Source: Symsagittifera roscoffensis (lineage: Eukaryota > Xenacoelomorpha > Acoela > Convolutidae). Taken from it: a stretch of 64,000 nt of DNA. Below are positions 57,201 to 64,000 of the stretch, piece after piece. Within the stretch, counting starts at the first letter, position 1. Every line of letters starts with the position of its first letter. The translations under genes and the position numbers were made by a program. The notes beneath the pieces were generated by a model that was not told the DNA's origin, ran no database searches, and saw only the letters and a list, made by a program, of their open reading frames with translations. The stretch is taken from assembly GCF_963678635.1 (NCBI RefSeq), contig NC_087065.1:56880754-56944753 (forward strand). Reading direction: 5' to 3'.

Positions 57201-57842
57201 ATGCACTCTCCTCGTGAAGCTAGATTTCGACCTGATCCTGACTTCCTCAGTAGTTTGGTTCTGATTCAGTGTTCCATATTCAGTGAACGAAGTTCTCAAC
57301 AAGACCTCCTTCGGCATCGAGCTCACCAGCTGGTTGACAATCGACCTGCAATCCCGTTCAACGCCTCGGCTGCGAATGGACACTGGCCTCTTCTCTGCTC
57401 TCTCGGTGACAGTCAACCGCTGCATGGTCTCCATCCAATCACGATCATGCCTATCCACTTCCCTGTCCAACAAGTCACGGAGCTTTACCATGACGTCCGG
57501 CGCCACGTTCACCGTCCTGTTCAACAGTGCCATGCTGTTTATGCCCAGCCTGGTAAGTTCTTGCTGCACCAAGTTGGATCGGACTAGCAGATCCAACGGA
57601 ACGGTCTCGCCTCTGGCTAAAAGCTTTATCTCCGCGGCCGTCTCCACTGGAAGGTCGGGGTGTCCAGGTATAGGATGCCCTGACTTGTCTAACCACCTAG
57701 TAAGTGGCAGCTCGTCGTAGGTTTCCTTGTCCAGAAAGGAAAACCCGTCTTTGATCTCTGATTGGTTAGCCTGTTTGTCATCGAGGCGCTCATAAAATTC
57801 TGTCTTTTTTACTGAGGCTATCTGCGTTCTGGTGCTTGTCAC
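54204..57842 (-). CDS. Gypsy integrase with C-terminal macro domain
   Basis: 1212 codons; its first codon is a GTG inside the overlap with the RT frame, so it is normally translated as part of Pol. Residues 1-500 form a linker with four SGES-type repeats (about 57140-56945). The zinc-binding HHCC motif (RSHDQMGHQ, CLSCQQAK) is at about 530-575. The catalytic triad is in VQIDHQK (about 600), FQSDNGKAF (about 660) and NGLVERQN (about 694). A GPY/F-type module (KWRGPFQITEV) follows, then an acidic tail, and from about 1165 the first half of a macro domain (NNIVITDSDF, ITADVSFK). A TAG at 54204 cuts that domain. All integrase residues are intact. Confidence 0.85.
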   Translation of the reverse strand: MTSTRTQIASVKKTEFYERLDDKQANQSEIKDGFSFLDKETYDELPLTRWLDKSGHPIPGHPDLPVETAAEIKLLARGETVPLDLLVRSNLVQQELTRLGINSMALLNRTVNVAPDVMVKLRDLLDREVDRHDRDWMETMQRLTVTERAEKRPVSIRSRGVERDCRSIVNQLVSSMPKEVLLRTSFTEYGTLNQNQTTEEVRIRSKSSFTRRVHFTDAKEEYEPSPDCSSVDETMSGESDTFEPVKDDSSEESDTFEPVQDDLSGERLTRPPRGRILSGESGLKRPMDRVLSGESRNISDNLEYDVGKSVDSSVDSRPQSWDNTSETTSNSDMSEIAIHSLLVDWKQRGLDRETHQDPDRDRYTSDEEGTVVDNAADELELIAVSKRPTRLLPHGTVVRTNLEPSVQEATPLKNIWCVKLMDDAHAPEIVSGQMNVVKTYLKARYRLSDLLRAQRNDRMTSSLKRWIKNGAPDKGDLEEDSYKILKQFYLKRNDLLYLNKDGIVACKRKEEDKVLYKYNSIVLPQLYQTELLFRSHDQMGHQGVDKVYNRIQKRFEWPGLKKACEKWIAACLSCQQAKDPRKLRFPLQSIESSGFNEVVQIDHQKICMTATGYNQVLVMIDHFTKYAEAAPCMTASAEETCDHLINVWIARHGCPITFQSDNGKAFVGDLTKELMKTSQVAQAHSTTYHPQTNGLVERQNRTLVSMLRVYCSRYMDDWDKHLPQVMGAYNSTEHSTTGISPHMMLTGHEKALPLTFFYPEYEGKRTAPQTYVRDVIRRQQDLNDLCRRNTQQAQIRQKMRFDKRTADAKAYSVGDYVWVFQEVVPPKGTKKLLKKWRGPFQITEVHQGGHFYRLSTGRAAHYENIKPHNASSEDWCIPADMQEGDYLIVDPACEVNERGTRDKNDGNEVVDDCDLPLDLELTERVEVDDETLPYAEEDWDCPEQTEFDKGIQPDFPLTMETRQSKRGKNQKKYNPYGEDFVVDRIVVSDVIDSLVGLDEVAMLEEVDLVNDMDQDWIDDRSEPKVEFEPEAEQTHEQELTNLLVLEWLHDLPTDPKETILTIQDVDRDGVKYIRHDNTESNWVAPDGPLRVPQSNLGLLDFGRSTGTSLDIFVRGVGVGLTHTENLIIKKLKSARETGELETEGENAKKPPFGRIFESYFDLPNHYSNNIVITDSDFILTERTCAIAITADVSFKTALAADFKREYKNIEFL

Positions 57843-60675
57843 GAGTACGGTGCTCTATGATCATGTGGTATCCATCCAGGCGCACGATCCAACGACCAAT
57901 ATAGCTTTGGTCCATCGAATAGGTCTTCAGCCAGGCAAGGGCATGGTTATCCACACGTAACTTGAAGGGAGCACTCCCCAAGTAGGCCCTGTATTTTTCC
58001 ACGAAAGTGATCACCGCAAACATCTCCGCTTTTGGTGCGCCGTACTTCATTTCAGTATTACTCAGGACTTTACTCCCGTAGGCTATCGGACGAAGAACCG
58101 TTCTCCCGTTCCACTCCTGCTCCTGGTGAAGTATGCCCGATATCGCAACCACTGATGCATCCGTGTCCAGCACGAACATCCCCTTCTCTGTTGGCATGCC
58201 GAGGACCGTTGCCTCGCAAAGTTCACGCTTGATGTTTTCAAATGAAACTTGTGCCTCATCAGTCCAGGTGAACTTTTTGCCCTTGTTTCTCATCAACCTC
58301 TGCATGGGGTATATCTTGTCAGCATACCCCTTGATGAACTCTCGATAATAATTTGCGAATCCCAGAAAACTCATCAGCTGTGTATCTGTTTTAGGTGCCT
58401 TCCAGGTCAGCACCGCTTCAACCGCTTCGGGATCTGGTCTCACTCCATGTTTGTCAACCAGGCGGCCCAGATACTTTATGGAATCCCTGAGGATTTCACA
58501 CTTAGAGGGTTTGCATTTCAGACCCGCCTGTTTCATGCAAGACAACACCTCCTCCAACCTTTCTATGTGGTCTTCTAAGGTTGGTGTTGCAATCACGACA
58601 TCATCGACATAACACATGATGAGATTCCCGTATTTCTTAGTGACGCTCGTGAGTGCCTGGGCCATCAGTCGCTGGAATGTGGCCGTCGCGTTGCACAATC
58701 CGAATGGCATCCTCTTCCACTGGAACAGTCCCAGCTCACACGCGAAGCCTGTTTTCTCTCGATCTTGCTTTCTGAGTGGCACTTGCCAGAATGCAGAGCC
58801 CAAATCCAACGTCGTGAAGAACTTCGCGTCTCCCAGCTTGGATAGGCTCTCATCGATGCGGGGAATCGGGTATGCGTCCTTTATAGTCACTGCGTTCAGA
58901 TAACGGAAATCACAACAAAATCTGAGTTGTCCCCCTTTCTTTTTCGCCATGACCACACCACAAGCCCATGGGGACTTTGACGGCTCGATCATGTCGTACT
59001 CCATTAACATCTCGATTTCCTTCCTACACGCTTCTGACTTGTTTGGGGTCATTCTTCTCGCCCCTTCCCTATGAGGTACCGAGCCCTCTTCTATCTCAAT
59101 CTCGTGCTCTACAAAATTGCAACAACCTATGTCGGCCTTATGCTTTGAAAAAAAGTCTGCGTTCCGATTTAGCACCGCTCTGAGCGAATCTAATTCCTTA
59201 TCTGATATTTTACCCTTCAGGTGTTCTATCTCAGGTAGGACAGGCTTATTCGCTGATAACTCTGCTTCCGTCGGCCTCTCAGGAAAGTTGGAACAACTAG
59301 ACAGCCCATCATCTGTTTCCGACTTCATTGAAAACAATTTCCTAGAAGATTTCAATTCATTTACTCTTTTCACTATACATTCTTGGTTCGCATGCAATGG
59401 ACATTTAGTTACATCAAACTTCTTCATGTTCTCCACACTCAGAAAGTCTGTGTTCAGAGGCAAAGCGTAGCCAAGTTTCTTTCCCCTCTGTATTGTCACT
59501 GTTGTTGCTTCTGTGTTCAATAACACACTCACACACAGTCCGCTCTGAGTGAGTGAGAAGCTTCTTCCTAAAATAGCCGAGCTTCTACTGTTTGGATTTG
59601 GTACCAGACACACCTGTCTGTCATTGCTGAGTTCATTCAAGTTCCTCATCCTAAACGTCGCTACTACAGCTTGGTTCGGTTTTAATCTAACTTTTCGATC
59701 CAGAAAAATCGGCACCTTGGCCTGATTAATTAAGATCTTATAAAGGGGTCTTTTCTCATACTTTCTCTCAGGATCCTTGATCCTAATCAATCCGTCATTG
59801 AGATCGATCGTGACGTCAAAGTTGCGAACGAAATCCCTTCCTAGGATGAACTGGTCGGATTCGTCCAAATTCTCTACTACTAGGAAGCTCATCCAGAGAT
59901 GTCTTCCTCCGAGCTGCAGTGAGATGATCGGGGTTCGTCCGGCGTCATAGATCGCTCCCTGATTGGCAGCTGCCAACCTGATGTTTGTCGGTATGAGATC
60001 CGACCTTTCGAAACCCATGTCGGTCCAAGTTTTGGCTGGCATGACACTAACCACTGCTCCCGTGTCTAGCAGTCCCTTTACTGAAAGTTGTCTGCCTTGC
60101 ACGTCCAGAACGTGTGCGGCCAGATTGGCCTCGCAACCAATATGCACCGCATCTTGTTCGAGCATCGCGTTGTGTCCGATTCGTCTGACCTTCAGCTCCT
60201 CTTGACCAATGTATATCCGGCCAACCTGATCGTTCGCATCAGTTATGTGAGCTTTCGTGTAGATATTGATGCCATCCACATTCATCAGGATCGGGTAAGG
60301 GCCATGGACATCGATATAATGTCCGTCCACTTTCATCAGCCTCGGACCTCCCGTTGTGAGCAGCGCTCGCACTGCCCTGGAGTCCAGTTTGGGATCCTTT
60401 TCCTTCAGGTAGTCGGCATAGATGTCCAGGTGGACTAGTGTAATCTCGGATGGCTCACTCAAGTTCTTGACCACCTGGTGCCCTGCGACTGAGATGATGG
60501 ACATTATTTTGGTCCCCGCCTTCGTCATGCCGAAAGTCTTACCAGATATAACGTTCAGTTTTAGTCCCTGTTTCTTGGGTTCCTCTTTGTCTTCTGCTTC
60601 TGTCGTTTTACCCAGGACATTAAGACTTTCCCGAAGATCTGTGCTCTCCAGCTCCGACCTTACCCATTGCTCCAC
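57790..60675 (-). CDS. Gypsy protease, reverse transcriptase, RNase H
   Basis: 961 codons. An aspartic protease with DTGAVVSVM lies at about residue 202. The reverse transcriptase contains WACGVVMAKKKGGQLRFCCD, MPFGLCNATATFQ and the catalytic YVDD at about 688. RNase H begins with LDTDASVVAISG (about 840) and ends with HQNADSLS at the C terminus. All key residues are present. The open frame extends upstream of 60675 into the gag overlap. The 3' end overlaps the integrase frame (+1) at a run of six A (plus 57805-57810 as T), after which this frame stops at once. The missing continuation into integrase makes a one-base indel or sequencing error there likely. Confidence 0.9.
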   Translation of the reverse strand: MEQWVRSELESTDLRESLNVLGKTTEAEDKEEPKKQGLKLNVISGKTFGMTKAGTKIMSIISVAGHQVVKNLSEPSEITLVHLDIYADYLKEKDPKLDSRAVRALLTTGGPRLMKVDGHYIDVHGPYPILMNVDGINIYTKAHITDANDQVGRIYIGQEELKVRRIGHNAMLEQDAVHIGCEANLAAHVLDVQGRQLSVKGLLDTGAVVSVMPAKTWTDMGFERSDLIPTNIRLAAANQGAIYDAGRTPIISLQLGGRHLWMSFLVVENLDESDQFILGRDFVRNFDVTIDLNDGLIRIKDPERKYEKRPLYKILINQAKVPIFLDRKVRLKPNQAVVATFRMRNLNELSNDRQVCLVPNPNSRSSAILGRSFSLTQSGLCVSVLLNTEATTVTIQRGKKLGYALPLNTDFLSVENMKKFDVTKCPLHANQECIVKRVNELKSSRKLFSMKSETDDGLSSCSNFPERPTEAELSANKPVLPEIEHLKGKISDKELDSLRAVLNRNADFFSKHKADIGCCNFVEHEIEIEEGSVPHREGARRMTPNKSEACRKEIEMLMEYDMIEPSKSPWACGVVMAKKKGGQLRFCCDFRYLNAVTIKDAYPIPRIDESLSKLGDAKFFTTLDLGSAFWQVPLRKQDREKTGFACELGLFQWKRMPFGLCNATATFQRLMAQALTSVTKKYGNLIMCYVDDVVIATPTLEDHIERLEEVLSCMKQAGLKCKPSKCEILRDSIKYLGRLVDKHGVRPDPEAVEAVLTWKAPKTDTQLMSFLGFANYYREFIKGYADKIYPMQRLMRNKGKKFTWTDEAQVSFENIKRELCEATVLGMPTEKGMFVLDTDASVVAISGILHQEQEWNGRTVLRPIAYGSKVLSNTEMKYGAPKAEMFAVITFVEKYRAYLGSAPFKLRVDNHALAWLKTYSMDQSYIGRWIVRLDGYHMIIEHRTRDKHQNADSLSKKDRIL

Positions 60676-60686
60676 TTCTTTCGTGG

Positions 60687-62249
60687 CTAGGTCCTGTTTG
60701 ACATTCTGCAGCGCTGTTCTTGCCGCCAGGCCTTTTTGGTCGTAAAGGTGCTCGGTGTCGTCTCCTTTCTCCGAGATTCAGCCTCGTTCATCAGACGTGC
60801 TCGACTGGCCTTGACACCCGAAAGCGCCTCTTCGTGGCGGGGATGTTTCGCGTCCGCTACTGCGTCCCAAAATTGAGTACAATCCGACTTGAAGTGTCCC
60901 TCCAAATTACAGAAGAAACACCTCGGACCATATTTCATGATGAGCCCTCTGACGTACTCTTCATGATCCTCGTCGGTCGCGTCGGCGTCCTCGAGAAAGT
61001 AGCCTATGGCCTTCATGTTCTGTTTGTATGCAGAACACGCGGAAACGTGATGGTCCATCGAACCACAATTCGCACACGACCTCCTCTTGTCCATGTCATC
61101 GCGAGGTTTGTACCAACTGGAATTCGCACCAGTGTTTGTCCCGCTATAGATGCCATAATTGCTGTAACGGTTTTGCGCCCTCGGTTTTATGAGTAAATAC
61201 TCGCGTGACTTCATGCGCAAGTCGTCAGGCGTGGGTACCTGGTCAAGCGACAGGGTGAAGTGAGTGGCCAACATCGTCTTCAACTCCTCACTCCTTACTC
61301 CATCCATGAACTTCGAAGCAATCGCCAAGTTTCGCTCGGATATTCTCTCATCCGGGTTGCTTCTCCTCCTGAGCAATTCAAGGTCGTCCAAGAATTTATC
61401 TATTGATTCTTCATCTCTCTGACGCGTCTTCTCGAACTTCACCATAGCCTGGTGCCCTTGTACTCCAGAGCCGAAACGATTCAGCAGGATGTCGAATATC
61501 TTGCGAGCGCTGTCTCTCTCATTGGCTCTTTTCGCCATTACACAATTTAGTGCAGTACCCTCCAGGTTGCTCGTCAGCGCGCTGCACTCTTGTTTCTTGT
61601 AGAGATTCTCTTCCTCAAAGTGTAACTTCATCACCTCTATCCAACTATCAATGCAGCCGTCTGACTCGTCTTTATATGACTTCGGCTTTTTCAGTGTCCT
61701 TCTTGACCTCTCTCCTCTCTCGGTTGACTTCGAGAGCTTGGTGATGAATGTTTCGAGAGATCTGTTCAGAGGCTCAAACATCGAGGCATACATCGTTGTG
61801 TCCTGTGAGACTATAGTCAGATCTGGTACTGAACTGACTTGTGGCACGGTTTGCAATCTTGTCTCCGGGGTGGCATCTGCCTCCGGTGGGACTGGATTCG
61901 TCCAGCCAGGCCTCTGCGGGGCTGCCCTTGGCCCCTCCTTGTTTCTATGTTCGTAGTTCGTTCTCGAGCCTTGCTGGGCTCTGGCACTGTTGCCCGTACC
62001 ATCTCCAACATTCGCATGGCGTGAGCGCTCCCTTGAGTTGGAATGCTCCTGCCAACTACTCCCATTCAGGATCGCGTCAAGCTTCCGCATCATCAAGTCA
62101 GATTTGGCGTCCAACCTCCTTTCAGGGCCAGTCATCGTTTGGGCGTAGGTATTATCATGATCATTCAACAATCGCTCGATCTCTCTTGTCATCCTAGCCT
62201 CTCTTTCCTCTGACTCTTTGTTTCCTGTGCCAGGCTCTCGGCCAGGCAT
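60687..62249 (-). CDS. Gag with two CCHC zinc knuckles
   Basis: 520 codons. Residues about 205-350 resemble the retrotransposon Gag capsid region (WIEVMKLHFEEENL and on to FLDDLELLRRRSNPDERISE). Two knuckles follow: CANCGSMDHHVSAC (about 390) and CFFCNLEGHFKSDC (about 442), which bind RNA. The frame ends just after entering the overlap with pol. Pol is in the -1 frame and the overlap contains CAAAAAGG (minus; T-run 60733-60737), a possible slip site, though not a perfect XXXYYYZ heptamer. The N-terminal part overlaps the preceding Gag frame near 62200. Confidence 0.8.
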   Translation of the reverse strand: MPGREPGTGNKESEEREARMTREIERLLNDHDNTYAQTMTGPERRLDAKSDLMMRKLDAILNGSSWQEHSNSRERSRHANVGDGTGNSARAQQGSRTNYEHRNKEGPRAAPQRPGWTNPVPPEADATPETRLQTVPQVSSVPDLTIVSQDTTMYASMFEPLNRSLETFITKLSKSTERGERSRRTLKKPKSYKDESDGCIDSWIEVMKLHFEEENLYKKQECSALTSNLEGTALNCVMAKRANERDSARKIFDILLNRFGSGVQGHQAMVKFEKTRQRDEESIDKFLDDLELLRRRSNPDERISERNLAIASKFMDGVRSEELKTMLATHFTLSLDQVPTPDDLRMKSREYLLIKPRAQNRYSNYGIYSGTNTGANSSWYKPRDDMDKRRSCANCGSMDHHVSACSAYKQNMKAIGYFLEDADATDEDHEEYVRGLIMKYGPRCFFCNLEGHFKSDCTQFWDAVADAKHPRHEEALSGVKASRARLMNEAESRRKETTPSTFTTKKAWRQEQRCRMSNRT

Positions 62250-63136
62250 TGATCGGTGTTACGAATCAATTGAGCCTGATCAAACCTCGCCTGCGACTTT
62301 ACGTGCGTTAGCTCATCTTTCAAACTCTCTCGACCATGGTGAGCTCTCTCGTCAACTTGATCTATCCTCTTAGTCATGTCCCGCCTCAATTCATCCAGGC
62401 CAGTCATCACACCAGCGAACATATCACTTATGTCACCAGCTGCCCCCAATGGCGGGGTTAGCCCCAGAGAAGACGAGGTCAACTGTGGCTGTAGCTTAGT
62501 ACTCGATGACGCACCGCCCTTTTGCTTGTGCATTGACGTCATCAGTCTGTCAAACGTTGATGATGCTCCCATCGTTATCCCATCTGACATAGGCGTGGTC
62601 GGCGAGGCAGAAGACGCCTCCCTGCTCATGTCGTTCCTTGGGCACGGTGTGAAGTTCACATCCGGATGGGTTACTTTCGGTTGGTCGTAACTAGAGGATA
62701 GACCTCCGGCTTGTAGCGACGTCACGCGCTCATCGTACAAAGACTTCCAACTTTTCTTTGCCTTCGAGAACGTCTGCTCTTCACCCGGACTCATACTCGA
62801 CATCATCGCGTTGTTGCTCTGTTTGGCCAAAGATGAGTGTGCACTTGTCAGATGTGAAGGTTCCTTTCTCCATTTATAGCTCTTAGTCTCTGATTTGGAC
62901 ATTCCCCTGTACAACACTTCCTCCCGAGGTTCGACCTCAGGACGCTCCGAGGTCTCCTCTGTCCTCTCGGCTTCCTCCCGTTCGAGGACCTCATCTGGCT
63001 CAAAGTCGGGTCGAATGAGCGTTCGCTCCCCTTCGTCAAAGGGATCCACCAGCGTTTCGCTCGCAGGCTCGGCCTCGGCGCTCCGCCTTTGATTGCCATC
63101 GAGGTTTTTCTCGCTCCTTAGTTCCATTTTGCTCAC
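62189..63136 (-). CDS. Gag N-terminal region (about 315 codons)
   Basis: Acidic and low-complexity (EREEAERTEETSERPEVEPR), then Ser/Thr-rich, ending in a helical charged part. The frame is open upstream of 63136 to a TAA near 63263; the first ATG in it is at 63127. At about 62200 this frame ends while the -1 frame continues as the capsid part with no break in sense (both contain the same run of charged residues), so a one-base change probably separates two halves of one Gag. The site has no long homopolymer. Confidence 0.65.
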   Translation of the reverse strand: MSKMELRSEKNLDGNQRRSAEAEPASETLVDPFDEGERTLIRPDFEPDEVLEREEAERTEETSERPEVEPREEVLYRGMSKSETKSYKWRKEPSHLTSAHSSLAKQSNNAMMSSMSPGEEQTFSKAKKSWKSLYDERVTSLQAGGLSSSYDQPKVTHPDVNFTPCPRNDMSREASSASPTTPMSDGITMGASSTFDRLMTSMHKQKGGASSSTKLQPQLTSSSLGLTPPLGAAGDISDMFAGVMTGLDELRRDMTKRIDQVDERAHHGRESLKDELTHVKSQARFDQAQLIRNTDQCLAESLAQETKSQRKERLG

Positions 63137-64000
63137 AGAAAGATCAGGTTGACCTTTAGTCGATTCGTCTTCAGCAAACGCGTCGGAAGCGCTGCTAAAC
63201 GAGGTTTGGCTACGCCTAGTTCTAAACTTTTCTTCGTGCTTCCCTTGCTTAGCCTGGGAATTTTAGTAGTCGATCCTAGCGAGTCCCTGCGCTGCATAGT
63301 TTTTAACAAAATGAAAGTATTCGTAATTTGATGGCAATGCAAACGTACCACAAACAAGATTTAGTTAAATCACTTAACGCTGCCTACTCGATTCCGTCAG
63401 TATCAAAATGTCTCTTAGATCTCTCACGACTAAACTAGTGACTCAGCTAAAGTTACACACAGGGTCTACCCAGTATTGATAGAATGCTAACTCAACCCGG
63501 TTGTATAGTATAACAGTATCACTAAGTTTCCACAAGATATAATCGACATACAAAACACAATCGATAATCAGATAAAAATATCCTACAGGTGACAGCGACC
63601 TTTTGTCAGTATCAATTTATCGCCACACAATTTATCAAGTCACTGCTTTGTTAAAATTAAACAATCTTTGATAAAAAGCAGTGATGATTCAGAAATAGAT
63701 AAATAAAAGAAAAAGACTTCCCCCAATCGGAACGATCCGAAAGAACGAAGCCCAGGACACAGTCTTCTCAAGTGGGTGTGTATCTGCCTAATACACCCAC
63801 CGAGGTCTTCTTTTGGGTGTCCTGCGATTGCCCGAGCTGTCCTACTAAGAAGCTCAAGGCAACCTCTGATCGAAAATTCGTCAAGTCTATGAAAAAGCTC
63901 TCCCACACTCGGACTGCTCCAAGTGCACGCGAGTAGGGAACAATTTTTCTTCTCAAGTGGGTGTGTATCTGCCTAATACACCCACCGAGGTCTTCCTTTA
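63137..64000 (-). other. 5' leader of copy 2
   Basis: No similarity to the LTR was found, so the 5' LTR and primer-binding site must lie beyond the window. The leader is at least 0.86 kb. It holds a duplicated hairpin segment (listed separately) and AT-rich sequence. Open frames at 63906-63640 and 63357-63133 have no recognisable content, though the latter ends exactly where the Gag frame takes over. Confidence 0.5.
63764..64000 (-). repeat. Direct repeat with hairpin in the leader
   Basis: About 48 bp starting 'cttctcaagtgggtgtg' at 63764 recurs at 63949, offset 185 bp, almost unchanged to the window edge. Each copy contains an inverted repeat (GGGTGT..GTAT, loop ctgccta, ATACACCC). Between them similarity is weak. 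A repeated stem-loop in a retroelement leader could serve dimerisation, packaging or translation, but that is inference. Confidence 0.6.

Noticed and set aside
63640-63956. Short minus-strand frames in the leader as genes
   Set aside because: They run through the duplicated hairpin segment in different frames and show no domain.

Overview
This is eukaryotic, probably invertebrate, DNA dominated by transposable elements. The grounds are AT-rich non-coding sequence, GT-AG introns, long C or G homopolymers, MITEs, a Penelope-like remnant and a Ty3/gypsy element with a macro domain. No rRNA, tRNA, CRISPR or bacterial operon was seen. The species cannot be named from sequence alone.

Layout. 1-8.7 kb: AT-rich DNA with MITE copies (a mariner-like MITE nested in an older hAT-like copy), inverted repeats, a 30-bp tandem repeat and one plausible three-exon host gene (4373-3349, minus). 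8.7-18.8 kb: an array of about 1.45-kb repeat units in which a block of about 4.46 kb is duplicated head to tail. 18.8-28.5 kb: mostly non-coding, with a 104-bp tandem duplication, a clean hAT-type MITE with target-site duplication (19720-20165) and two weak gene fragments. 28.5-33.1 kb: a decayed Penelope-like retroelement between related direct repeats.

33.1-64 kb (all minus strand, visibly less AT-rich): the main content. I read it as one LTR retrotransposon of more than 21 kb (copy 2, 42920 to beyond 64000) inserted into an older copy of the same family (copy 1, 33097-42919). Order of copy 2 in its own direction: leader; gag with two CCHC knuckles; protease-RT-RNase H; integrase with a macro domain; a spacer of about 0.5 kb with a strong splice acceptor; an unfamiliar coding module of about 8.9 kb that starts with a coiled coil and an SGNH-hydrolase-like domain; a polypurine tract; a 1.6-kb LTR. 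Copy 1 keeps the LTR, the polypurine tract and most of the extra module. Its remainder is predicted to lie beyond the right edge.

The extra module is broken in both copies, but at different places, so the common ancestor probably had one frame of about 2,900 codons. An 11-bp motif (CTCCCCGGACA) recurs seven times on one strand, in both LTRs and in pol, where it is translated in two different frames. That points to a nucleic-acid-level function. Neither copy looks able to act autonomously as sequenced, although several breaks sit at homopolymers and could be sequencing errors.
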